A stretch of DNA of 64,000 bases. Origin: SVQP01 sp045587385. GTDB taxonomy: Bacteria > Bacillota > Clostridia > Oscillospirales > CAG-272. The notes under the pieces were generated by a model, which was given only the letters and a program-made list of their open reading frames with translations, was not told the DNA's origin and made no database searches. Numbering within the stretch: the stretch's first letter is position 1; each line of letters begins with the position of its first letter. A program made the position numbers and the translations under genes. Shown here one piece after another: positions 24,692 to 32,736 of the stretch. The stretch is from assembly GCA_045587385.1 (NCBI GenBank), contig JAZNCE010000120.1, positions 1-64,000 on the forward strand, in the 5' to 3' direction.

Positions 24692-25762
24692 TTATCTGTA
24701 CTTATCTAAAATAGCTCTGTACGCAGGATTCTTGAGAAGTTCGGCTCGTCTACCACCTTTAGCGTTAGTGCGAAAATCAAGATCGAATTTGAAAAAGTTT
24801 TCGCTTATCGCTTCTCCATAACGGTCAAAAGCATGATTCAATGCCTGATTTTCCGCTCTCATATCTTCAAGCTTTTTTGTCACACACAGGTTTTTATCCA
24901 TAACTGCGATTACCTGTTCATCCGTTCCACCTCGATAGCTCAAGTCGTTTTCCATCCTGCCAAAGAAAGAACGCGCGAGCATAAGGAAGAATGCTTCTCC
25001 GGTCTCTTCAAAAGCATTTAGCATCAACTCACCGCATTTCAGTGTACGCTCCACCTTTTCTTCCATTGAGAGAGAAGGATTGAAAAACACGGTTCTGCCG
25101 AGTTTATCTGCCGCGAAATCCACAAGCTCATACATATTCTTTTGAACATGAAAATAATATTCGCTTGTGTCTTTTGCAAATAGCTGTTCTGTCTTTTGTC
25201 CACTGGTGGTAAACCAATCAGTAAATTTTGTTTTGTAGATCTCAAGTGCTTCTTCCGTTTTCCCTTCCGCATGAAGAATTTTCGCACGCATATTCCACGC
25301 GCCAAGGCGCAAGTTTTCTTCGGTGCAACCGCCGAGTATCTTTTCGCAAATGGCACGAAATTCGTCCTTGTGTTCAAGCAGAACAACGGGATCGTTATCA
25401 GCCAAATCACCACCAATATTCCACATATAGTAGTGCATGATCCAATAATCATTAGGATAATCGCGATAAGCCTTGACGATAATTTCACGCCCTTTTTTGT
25501 CATTCCAATGCTGTCTATACAGAGCAATTATCTCGTCAATTTCCGCTTGAATCTTTTCCTGATTATAGCCCATAAGCTCATCGAGCGTTACTCCAAAGAA
25601 ATAAGCCAATGGTTGGAGAAGTGTAATATCGGGGTAAGTCTCGCCGCGCTCCCACTTGCTCACTGCTGCACAAGTAACATTCATCGCAACCGCAAGCTGT
25701 TCCTGCGTGATATTTTTGGCTGTACGCAAACGCTTAATATTTGCACCAATTGTCATTTCCAT
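24692..25762 (-). CDS. XRE-family helix-turn-helix regulator with long helical C-terminal region
   Basis: Residues about 3-60 form an XRE helix-turn-helix (IKRLRTAKNITQEQLAVAMN, then AVSKWERGETYPD). The other about 290 residues are helical with TPR-like spacing (for example EENLRLGAWNMRAKILHAEG and EEALEIYKTKFTDW). This is the layout of regulators that sense a peptide or partner protein. The start at 25762 is favoured because GGAGGT is 7 nt away. It is a single gene bounded on both sides by inverted terminator repeats. Its target is unknown. Confidence 0.78.
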   Translation of the reverse strand: MEMTIGANIKRLRTAKNITQEQLAVAMNVTCAAVSKWERGETYPDITLLQPLAYFFGVTLDELMGYNQEKIQAEIDEIIALYRQHWNDKKGREIIVKAYRDYPNDYWIMHYYMWNIGGDLADNDPVVLLEHKDEFRAICEKILGGCTEENLRLGAWNMRAKILHAEGKTEEALEIYKTKFTDWFTTSGQKTEQLFAKDTSEYYFHVQKNMYELVDFAADKLGRTVFFNPSLSMEEKVERTLKCGELMLNAFEETGEAFFLMLARSFFGRMENDLSYRGGTDEQVIAVMDKNLCVTKKLEDMRAENQALNHAFDRYGEAISENFFKFDLDFRTNAKGGRRAELLKNPAYRAILDKYR

Positions 25763-26020
25763 AATCATACCTCCATAGAGATAAAAGTAAGCCGACGTCT
25801 GCTTCTGTTTATATTATAGCACAAAAACAGTTTCAGTAAAGGTATTGATAGGAAACTTTGTATTAACTCAAAGTTGAAAAAAGATAGCATGAGTGTAGAA
25901 ATAATCACTCTTGTTTTCGATTTTCCAACACTTGCGTCCGGGGCAAGCATAGCGCGTGGACGTCCACGCATTATCGGGCAGAAGCCCAAACCCACTATCC
26001 GCAGAGGTATGATGTACAAA

Positions 26021-26066
26021 GACTCCCTCCGGGAGGGAGCTGTCGCCGTAGGCGACTGAGGGAGAG
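26021..26066. repeat. GC-rich palindromic intergenic repeat, copy 1
   Basis: CTCCCTCC pairs with GGGAGGGAG, followed by GTCGCC-GTA-GGCGAC and then CTGAGGGAG. The whole block can fold as a cruciform. Repeats of this kind are frequent between genes in gut Clostridia, which I know from general experience and did not check. Confidence 0.6.
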
Positions 26067-26130
26067 CGCGTTACAATGAGGTTAATCTAAACTTCAAGTC
26101 ACGCAGGCCCCTTCCACCGCCATCGCGGTC

Positions 26131-26151
26131 CCCCTCCCTCTCGGAGGGAGG
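26131..26151. repeat. GC-rich palindromic intergenic repeat, copy 2
   Basis: CCTCCCTC-TCG-GAGGGAGG is a perfect 8-bp inverted repeat with the same core as copy 1. It is followed by GCTTTGGAGAGCGAC. Confidence 0.55.
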
Positions 26152-26177
26152 CTTTGGAGAGCGACCGCCGATAGAAA

Positions 26178-26209
26178 AACACCACCAAAGAGATTTCCTT
26201 GGTGGTGTT
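26178..26209. terminator. Hairpin beside the right inverted repeat
   Basis: AACACCACCAA pairs with TTGGTGGTGTT over 11 bp around a 10-nt loop. On the minus strand TTTTTC follows, so it could terminate sdpI-like transcription. Confidence 0.65.
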
Positions 26210-26219
26210 CGTGTTTTCT

Positions 26220-26257
26220 CCGCTAAGAATGCAGAGAGGAAGGCGGAGCTCTTTTTT
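26220..26257 (+). terminator. Right inverted terminator repeat flanking the XRE module
   Basis: CCGC(T)/GCGG with a T6 tail matches the left copy (24562-24599) in inverted orientation. It lies 4 nt from the stop of the SdpI-like gene, just as the left copy lies 4 nt from the gpmI stop. Confidence 0.6.
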
Positions 26258-26261
26258 ATGG

Positions 26262-26639
26262 TTATTTTTTGATGCCGTTTTGATCAAATGTACGTCTGAG
26301 CGCAGCCTCGGTTGGCAATACAGGCAAAACCAATGCGATTAACTGCACGGTCATGACAATCATGCTTACAATCCCTACCGTCTGCTCAGAGCTGCTGTAA
26401 AACGGAATATGGATCAGGATGGATGGCAACAACAGAACCAAACCGATGATGCACCACAACCGCCCACAGTACGCGTGCGCAAATTTCCAGGTGTCCTCGT
26501 TTTTCATGGACATGGCGGTCCTGTAGCCGTATACAGCGTTGATACGCTTGGGGGTATGCTTCCACATAATCCAGCCAAATACCAACATTGACAAAGGAAT
26601 GAGCAGATCACATATCATCATTGTCCACCAGAACCACAT
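26262..26639 (-). CDS. SdpI-family small membrane protein
   Basis: This 125-residue protein has three to four membrane helices. Its conserved block GYRTAMSMKNEDTWKFAH is diagnostic of the SdpI/YhfL family, which includes the immunity protein against the SdpC toxin. No sdpABC-like toxin genes are nearby, so a general membrane role is equally possible. The start at 26639 has AGGAGG 6 nt upstream; earlier starts lack a site. It stands alone between dxs and the XRE module. Confidence 0.78.
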   Translation of the reverse strand: MWFWWTMMICDLLIPLSMLVFGWIMWKHTPKRINAVYGYRTAMSMKNEDTWKFAHAYCGRLWCIIGLVLLLPSILIHIPFYSSSEQTVGIVSMIVMTVQLIALVLPVLPTEAALRRTFDQNGIKK

Positions 26640-26705
26640 ATTTAACCTCCTTGAAACCATTCCAACCAAAACGGATCGTGTGTTTTACAAAGATAGCTAT
26701 TTCAA

Positions 26706-28589
26706 TCAATGCTGATCGATCAGCGTTACCACTGCGCCGGAAATGCACTCAGCATCAATCCCTGCGGTGGTATAAACCGATTCGTTCTTGGTCTGTACGA
26801 CGAAGTTATCGTCAACTGCCATGATTGCGTGTTTTGCAAGCGTTCCCTGTCTGCGCATCACATCCGACAGCATCATGCCAAATCCGCCTGCGCGAATCTC
26901 CTCTTCAAGGAACACAATGGGTGTTTCGGTGTTACCGATCAGTTCTGCAACGCGTGCCGCGAGGTTATCATAGGGCTTGATATATTCACATAGCAAAATG
27001 CCTGCGCGAACGCCCTGCTCCTGCAAAGCTTCCACAGCCTTGATCGCCTCGCGCACGATCTTACCGTGCGTGACAATGATGCACTGTGCACCTTGCACGT
27101 TCCACGCGCGCACGTCGATATTATCGTATGCATCGTTCGGATAAAATCTTGTCAGCACGTCGTCATGCTCTCTGCCGTTAGGGTAACGGATCGCCACGGG
27201 GCAGCCGTCCTTGATAGCAGTTTTGATCGACAGCGCAAGTCCGTCCGCTGTCCCGGGAGTATAAATCTTAACACCCGGGATATGCGACAGGAACGCAACG
27301 TCGAAAATACCGTGATGGGTTGCCCCATCCGCTGTGCTGATACCTGCGCGGTCAATGCACATGACCAGCGGCAGATTTTGCAAGGCGGCATCATGAATGA
27401 TCTGATCGTACGCTCTTTGCAGGAACGTAGAGTACACCGCAAACACGGGTAGATAGCCGTTTGCAGCCATAGCCGCGCCGAAGGTTACGGCATGCTCCTC
27501 GGCAATGCCCACGTCAAAGTAGCGTTTCGGGTGCGCTTGATGAAAGGTTTCAAGCCCCGTGCCATCGCCCATAGCCGCCGTGATGGCACAAATGCGTTTA
27601 TCTTCGTTTGCAAGCTCGGTCAGCACTTGTCCGCAAACCTTGGAGAAATTGGGCTTTTGCGAGGTTTTACCGACGGGAGAAACACCGTGATACGCGGTAG
27701 GTGCTTGCTCTGCGGGTTCGTAACCAAGACCCTTCTGCGTTTTGGCGTGAATGATCACGCTCTCATCCAGCTTCTTTGCCTCACGCAAAAGCGCCTCAAT
27801 CGCTTCAGCGTCGTTACCGTCTACGGGACCGAGATAGGTAAGTCCCAGATCCTCGAAATAATTACTGCCGTAAAGAAAATTCTTGACACCCATTTTGATG
27901 CGCTTGATGCCGGCAAATAATGGCTTACCGATCAAAGGAATGCTCTTGACAAAGTTTCTTGTGACCTTTTTTGCCTTGAAATAGGCTTGACCGCGTCTGA
28001 TTTTCGATAAGGTGTTTGCAAATCTGCCGGTATTCTTGGCAATAGACATCTCGTTTTCATTAAGAACAATGATCAAACGAAGATCCTTTTCCACGTTGTT
28101 GAGTGCCTCGTGCACCATGCCTCCCGTAAAGGCACCGTCACCGATTACGGCAATGGTGTAAGCGCCCGATCCCGACAGCTTATCGGTCATGGCAAAGCCA
28201 AGAGCTGCCGAGATCGACGTAGAGCTATGCCCCGCACCGAAGGGATCATGCGCACTCTCGCTGCGCTTGGTAAAACCGGAAAGTCCGCCACTCTGTCGCA
28301 GCGTATCAAATTCGTCAAGTCTGCCCGTCAGCATTTTATGTACGTAGCATTGGTGTCCCACGTCCCAAATGATATGATCCCGAGGAGAATCAAAGACGCG
28401 GTGCAGCGCTACGCTGAGTTCCACAACGCCAAGGTTAGACGCCAGGTGTCCGCCGTTCTCGCTGACGCGCTCAATCAAAAATTCTCTGATCTCCCTGTTC
28501 AGGCAAAGTACTGCCTGCTCATCAAGCGACCGTAGCATCTGCAAGTCGCACATCTTGCCAAGATATTGATATTTGGACATGTCCTGCAT
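26706..28589 (-). CDS. dxs: 1-deoxy-D-xylulose-5-phosphate synthase
   Basis: This thiamine-diphosphate enzyme condenses pyruvate and glyceraldehyde-3-phosphate, the first step of the MEP isoprenoid pathway. Motifs seen are WDVGHQCYVHKMLTGR, the ThDP/Mg site IGDGAFTGGMVHEALNN, the catalytic Glu in GIAEEHAVTFG, and a transketolase C-domain. The start at 28589 follows GGGAGGG; a longer reading starts at 28634 without a site. The length of 627 is normal. It has its own promoter, divergent from the CNNM operon. Confidence 0.96.
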   Translation of the reverse strand: MQDMSKYQYLGKMCDLQMLRSLDEQAVLCLNREIREFLIERVSENGGHLASNLGVVELSVALHRVFDSPRDHIIWDVGHQCYVHKMLTGRLDEFDTLRQSGGLSGFTKRSESAHDPFGAGHSSTSISAALGFAMTDKLSGSGAYTIAVIGDGAFTGGMVHEALNNVEKDLRLIIVLNENEMSIAKNTGRFANTLSKIRRGQAYFKAKKVTRNFVKSIPLIGKPLFAGIKRIKMGVKNFLYGSNYFEDLGLTYLGPVDGNDAEAIEALLREAKKLDESVIIHAKTQKGLGYEPAEQAPTAYHGVSPVGKTSQKPNFSKVCGQVLTELANEDKRICAITAAMGDGTGLETFHQAHPKRYFDVGIAEEHAVTFGAAMAANGYLPVFAVYSTFLQRAYDQIIHDAALQNLPLVMCIDRAGISTADGATHHGIFDVAFLSHIPGVKIYTPGTADGLALSIKTAIKDGCPVAIRYPNGREHDDVLTRFYPNDAYDNIDVRAWNVQGAQCIIVTHGKIVREAIKAVEALQEQGVRAGILLCEYIKPYDNLAARVAELIGNTETPIVFLEEEIRAGGFGMMLSDVMRRQGTLAKHAIMAVDDNFVVQTKNESVYTTAGIDAECISGAVVTLIDQH

Positions 28590-28623
28590 ACTCTGCCCTC
28601 CCTTCAAATAGATAACTTCATTA

Positions 28624-28652
28624 TTATAACACACTTATACGCCAAATGCAAA
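28624..28652 (-). promoter_or_regulatory. Promoter of dxs
   Basis: On the minus strand TTGCAT (28647-28652) and TATAAT (28624-28629) are 17 bp apart. Confidence 0.65.
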
Positions 28653-28720
28653 TGGTTTTTGAAAAAAACACATATTTTCTGTCATTGATGGCCAAAATAC
28701 TGCATATTTCCAAAAAACCC

Positions 28721-28749
28721 TTGACAAACGTATGCATATCATATATAAT
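28721..28749 (+). promoter_or_regulatory. Promoter of the CNNM gene pair
   Basis: TTGACA (28721-28726) and TATAAT (28744-28749) match the consensus with a 17-bp spacer. The leader of about 35 nt is too short for an M-box magnesium riboswitch. Confidence 0.75.
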
Positions 28750-28788
28750 AAATGAGAATTTTTGAAAGAAGGAGAAACACTCTACATC

Positions 28789-30084
28789 ATGGACGGAGAC
28801 AGTATACGATTATTTTTGCTTTTAATCGTATTTGTTGCCCTTGTATCCTGCAGCGGATACTTTTCGGCTACGGAAAGCGCCTTTACGGTGCTTAACAAAA
28901 TCAGAATCAAAAGTCAGGCAGACGACGGTGACCGTAAGGCAAAGCGCGCTTTGTACATTACCAATCATTTCGAACGCGCCCTGACGACCATTCTCGTTGG
29001 TAATAATATCGTAAACATTGCGGCAGCCTCGGTGGCTACCGTCATTGCTGCGCAATTATTAGCCCCTTCGGCGCTCGACGAGGATGCAATCAACTTAATA
29101 TGTACGATATACGTCACGGTAGTTGTATTTATTTTCGGCGAGATGATTCCCAAGAGTCTTGCAGGAGACAGAAGCGAAAGCATTGCATTGCTGTTCGCTA
29201 CTCCTTTGCGCTTGCTTATGAAGCTTTTTACACCTATTGTGGCTGTTTTTTCATTTTTGAACAAGCTGGTCTCCCGCGTGTTCAAGGCGAAAGAAGAGCC
29301 TTCCATTACTGAAGACGAGCTGTTTGACATCATCGATACGGTCGAGGAAGAGGGCGTTGTGGACGAAGAACAGAGCGATATGCTCAAGTCCGCGTTGGAA
29401 TTCGCTGACACGACCGCTGCGGACGTCATGACCGTGCGACAGGACATTCTCTATATTGACGTTACCATGGACAACGAGCAGATCAAGGATGTCATCATGA
29501 ACACCACGCACTCGCGCATTCCTGTTTGCGACGGTGATCTTGACAACATCATCGGTACGTTGCCTATCCGCGCATTTCTCAAAGAATATCTCAAAAATCC
29601 CGAGCTCGAGCTGCGCTCCCTGCTCATTCCTGCCTTCTTTGTCAAGGCAACTGCCAATATTGACGATCTTCTGACCATCATGCGTCAGCACCGTTATTAC
29701 TTAGCAGTAGTCATTGACGATAAAGCAAGCACCATTGGTATTGTGACTATTGAGGACTTCCTTGAAGAGTTGGTTGGCGAGATCTGGGATGAAGATGACG
29801 TGGTCGACCCCGACTTTATCAAGCTTGGCGGCAACTACTTCCGCATCACCTCCCGCATGACCATGGGAGAAGCGTTTGGCAGAATCGGACTTCCCGCCCC
29901 TGCTCCTGCCGTTGCACAACGACCGCTGATCTCATTCGTGTTCGATACCTTAGGCAGAATGCCCGAGGAAGAAGAAAGCTTTGATTTTGAAGACGTTGAG
30001 ATCATTGCAGACGAGGTCAAGGATGGCAGACTTACCCAAGTCGTTATCCATATCCCCGATGAAAAGAAGGATAACGAGCAATGA
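28789..30084 (+). CDS. CNNM/CorC-HlyC family membrane protein, first of a tandem pair
   Basis: This 431-residue protein has an N-terminal DUF21/CNNM membrane domain (FSATESAFTVLNKIRIK, ILVGNNIVNIAAAS). Two CBS domains follow (about 200-330; THSRIPVCDGDLDNIIG, IEDFLEELVGEIWDE), then a C-terminal CorC_HlyC domain. The family is linked to magnesium or cobalt transport, often export. The ATG at 28789 has an AAGGAG site about 14 nt upstream, longer than ideal. A TTG at 28762 is less likely. It overlaps the next gene by 4 nt. Confidence 0.87.
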   Translation: MDGDSIRLFLLLIVFVALVSCSGYFSATESAFTVLNKIRIKSQADDGDRKAKRALYITNHFERALTTILVGNNIVNIAAASVATVIAAQLLAPSALDEDAINLICTIYVTVVVFIFGEMIPKSLAGDRSESIALLFATPLRLLMKLFTPIVAVFSFLNKLVSRVFKAKEEPSITEDELFDIIDTVEEEGVVDEEQSDMLKSALEFADTTAADVMTVRQDILYIDVTMDNEQIKDVIMNTTHSRIPVCDGDLDNIIGTLPIRAFLKEYLKNPELELRSLLIPAFFVKATANIDDLLTIMRQHRYYLAVVIDDKASTIGIVTIEDFLEELVGEIWDEDDVVDPDFIKLGGNYFRITSRMTMGEAFGRIGLPAPAPAVAQRPLISFVFDTLGRMPEEEESFDFEDVEIIADEVKDGRLTQVVIHIPDEKKDNEQ

Positions 30085-31391
30085 TTTTTTATTTAATCGT
30101 AATTCTTTTATCCGTACTGCTCTCCGCTTTCTTCTCGAGCAGTGAAATCGCCATCAACTCACTCAACCCTGCAAGGCTGAAAAAAGCTATTGAATCCGGC
30201 GACAAAACCGCAAAGGTAGCTTTGGAACTCAGCGAAAACTTCACCGGCACGCTATGCACCATTCTGATCGGTAACAATCTGGTTAATACCGCCGCAACCA
30301 CAGCGGCAACGGTTGTCATCCTGAACTTCTTATCAAAGCGCAATTTTTCCGGTGCTGATGAACTGGCACCCGTTCTCACTACCGTGATCATGACCGTGAT
30401 CATTCTGATCTTCGGTGAGATCCTCCCCAAAAACATGGGTAAGGCAAGACCGGAAAAGTGGTCCAAATTCGTTGCCTATCCCATTCGTGCTTTGGCGTGG
30501 GTTCTCTTCCCTATTGTGTTTGTTGTAACCGCAGCAATGCGCGTATTACAGCGCATTTGGGGCACTGACGACGAGGATGCGCCGACTGTCACTGAAGAAG
30601 AGCTTTCTACCATCATTGAGACCGTCGAAGAAGAAGGCGTTATTGACGAGGAACAGGGCGAACTGCTGCAATCCACACTTGAGTTCCCCGAAACCACGGT
30701 TCGTGAAATCATGACGCCTCGTATTGATATGGTACAGATCGACATTGACGACGATCCCCAAGCCATTCTGCAGATTGCGGAAGAATCACGTTATTCCCGT
30801 ATTCCCGTTTACCGTGACAGTATTGACAATATCATCGGTATTCTTGTACTGAACCACTTCTATAAGGAGCTGACCGAGGTTGGCGGCGACGTGACCAAGA
30901 TCGATATCGAATCCCTTTTGATCAAGCCTAAGCTGGTACATAAAACCCTGCGCTTGCCCAACGCACTCGGCGTCATGCGTGAGCATAAGACGCACTTGCT
31001 TATCGTCGTGGATGAATTTGGCGGTACTATGGGTATTGTAACCATGGAAGATATTCTGGAAGAGCTTGTCGGCGACATATGGGATGAATCCGACGTCATT
31101 GTCAAGGAGTTCAGAAAGACCGGCGAAAACACCTATGAGGTTTCCGGTGATATGAACATTGATGATTTCTTTGCAGAGATCGAACACGAGGACGATGAAT
31201 TCGCGTGCGAATACAAAACCATGGGCGGCTGGGCTGTTGAGGCAATGGACGCAGACCCGCACGTTGGTGACAGCTTCACCTACCAAAATATGTGCATCGT
31301 TGTCGATGAAATGGATGATATGCGCGTCACACAGCTGACCGTGCTTGTCACGCCCATCGAAGATGACGAGGAGCTGGATGAGGAAGAATAA
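30081..31391 (+). CDS. CNNM/CorC-HlyC family membrane protein, second of a tandem pair
   Basis: This 436-residue paralogue of the preceding gene has the same order: CNNM domain (FFSSSEIAINSLNPARLKKA, TILIGNNLVNTAATTAAT), CBS pair (RYSRIPVYRDSIDNIIG, MEDILEELVGDIWDE), CorC_HlyC domain and an acidic tail. Its ATG overlaps the previous stop by 4 nt. The two may form a heterodimer, since CNNM proteins act as dimers. That is inference. Confidence 0.88.
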   Translation: MIFYLIVILLSVLLSAFFSSSEIAINSLNPARLKKAIESGDKTAKVALELSENFTGTLCTILIGNNLVNTAATTAATVVILNFLSKRNFSGADELAPVLTTVIMTVIILIFGEILPKNMGKARPEKWSKFVAYPIRALAWVLFPIVFVVTAAMRVLQRIWGTDDEDAPTVTEEELSTIIETVEEEGVIDEEQGELLQSTLEFPETTVREIMTPRIDMVQIDIDDDPQAILQIAEESRYSRIPVYRDSIDNIIGILVLNHFYKELTEVGGDVTKIDIESLLIKPKLVHKTLRLPNALGVMREHKTHLLIVVDEFGGTMGIVTMEDILEELVGDIWDESDVIVKEFRKTGENTYEVSGDMNIDDFFAEIEHEDDEFACEYKTMGGWAVEAMDADPHVGDSFTYQNMCIVVDEMDDMRVTQLTVLVTPIEDDEELDEEE

Positions 31392-31434
31392 CACTCTTTT
31401 GCGTTATCTATAGCAAAATCATATTATAATTAAA

Positions 31435-31473
31435 GAACAATCCCCCGTTCCGATTCGGAGCGAGGGATTGTTC
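31435..31473 (+). terminator. Terminator after the CNNM pair
   Basis: GAACAATCCC pairs with GGGATTGTTC, with an inner hairpin CCG-ATT-CGG. It separates the CNNM operon from the converging defence pair. Confidence 0.7.
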
Positions 31474-31506
31474 TTGCAATTCACACAACAAATAAACTAA
31501 AAATGA

Positions 31507-32733
31507 TTAAAAGGGTGATAGCGCCTGAGCCCATTTGTTAATCTGCTCTGTTTGGCTATTCTCTCTCATAACACCCTTCAGATCATAATCAATAGGTAGA
31601 AAGTATACATTTTTTTCTCGTCTAATCTTGTCAAACTCTAATTTACCAAAAATACTAATCAAATTAGAAATATGCTTGGACTCATCTTGTTCATTATAGT
31701 TAAGTATATATATTTGCGTAGAAGCAGCAAAAATTTCCTCTATAATATCCTTATCGGTTGTATCTAACGAATGCCCAATAACATATAGCACAAAATTTTG
31801 AGCATTATTATGCTTCTGTACTAACTCTAGATAGTCTAAATCTGTTCTGTATTTAATGCGTTGGAAATATTTCTTGAATCCAATAAATGTGGTATCAACA
31901 CTTTCAATGCTGTCTGAAACATCGGGGTTAATCCCCATGACTATCTTTCCATCAATATTGCCATGAATATGCCATACATTACTTGATTTATATATCTTTT
32001 CATAAGTGTTGGTATAATTAAAAGTTATAATGTGATCAGAATATTTGAACGCTTGCTTCCAAGGAAACCTTTGAGTATTAGAGACTCTATCAATCATATT
32101 ATCAACAAAACACTTTAGATATAATCGTAATCCATCTGCTAAAATACTTAATTGTTCAGATAATTCATTTACAATCTTATCTTTATCAATAATCCTATTA
32201 TTTGAACCAACAGGCTCCTCTAATAAATATTTTTGATTTATAATTCTTTGACTTCTATTATGCACCATTAGATTGATCGGATCCAAAAAGAACCCGAATT
32301 CAGTGATTATGTATTTTGAAGTTTGATCCAATTTCCCATAATGAACAATCTCATTGGAGCATTGAGAAAAAATATTTTGAAAAGATTGTATAATAATACC
32401 AATTTCTTTTTCGAAATCTATCCAATTCACATCGGCATTGAGAGATTTAGCCAAATATTTGTACCACAAATTGTTAATAGTTAATTTGTGCAACGCACTT
32501 AAAGGAGTGGCATCTATTGGCGTTGAATCATACAAATCTCGATACTCTTCATAACTTTCTCTTATTTCTTTATCTTTTTTGTTTAACTCCACATTTGAAA
32601 ATACATCACCCAATGTTTTAATCTTGGTAATATCTCTTTTCGATAAGCTATCAACAGTGTTAAGAAAATTTATATACTTTGTGGGCAATTTATGCGCCAA
32701 ATCAAACCCGTTCCCTAAAAATAATACGTTCAT
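31507..32733 (-). CDS. AbiH-family abortive infection protein
   Basis: This 408-residue protein matches the AbiH family. The N-terminal nucleotide-binding-like motif is LGNGFDLAHKLPTKY (residues about 6-20). HIHGNIDGKIVMGI lies in the middle, and YVIGHSLDTTDKDIIEEIF near residue 320. AbiH proteins make cells abort phage infection; their biochemical activity is poorly known. The ATG at 32733 is 3 nt past the stop of the restriction-modification gene, and its GAGGGAG site lies inside that gene's last codons, so translation is coupled. AT content is visibly higher than in the flanking housekeeping genes, which suggests horizontal transfer. Confidence 0.85.
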   Translation of the reverse strand: MNVLFLGNGFDLAHKLPTKYINFLNTVDSLSKRDITKIKTLGDVFSNVELNKKDKEIRESYEEYRDLYDSTPIDATPLSALHKLTINNLWYKYLAKSLNADVNWIDFEKEIGIIIQSFQNIFSQCSNEIVHYGKLDQTSKYIITEFGFFLDPINLMVHNRSQRIINQKYLLEEPVGSNNRIIDKDKIVNELSEQLSILADGLRLYLKCFVDNMIDRVSNTQRFPWKQAFKYSDHIITFNYTNTYEKIYKSSNVWHIHGNIDGKIVMGINPDVSDSIESVDTTFIGFKKYFQRIKYRTDLDYLELVQKHNNAQNFVLYVIGHSLDTTDKDIIEEIFAASTQIYILNYNEQDESKHISNLISIFGKLEFDKIRREKNVYFLPIDYDLKGVMRENSQTEQINKWAQALSPF

Positions 32734-32736
32734 CAA

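Larger units (their letters stand above)
25763..26261. other. Gene-free region with palindromic repeats
   Basis: No gene is supported in this roughly 500-bp stretch. It holds the XRE promoter, with a -10 TATAAT at 25813-25818 on the minus strand. It also holds two GC-rich palindromic repeats related to each other (26021-26066 and 26131-26151), a hairpin at 26178-26209 and the right inverted terminator repeat. The reading frame over 25860-26010 is short, has no ribosome site and is not convincing. Confidence 0.6.

Noticed and set aside
25765..26019. Small frame MYIIPLRIVGLG upstream of the XRE gene
   Set aside because: It overlaps the XRE promoter and a palindromic repeat and has no ribosome site. 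At most it is a decayed fragment.
26262..26639. Sdp toxin-immunity system
   Set aside because: The SdpI-like gene is present, but no sdpC-like toxin or sdpAB maturation genes were found nearby.
28653..28788. Magnesium (M-box) riboswitch before the CNNM pair
   Set aside because: The promoter leaves a leader of only about 35 nt, too short for an M-box.
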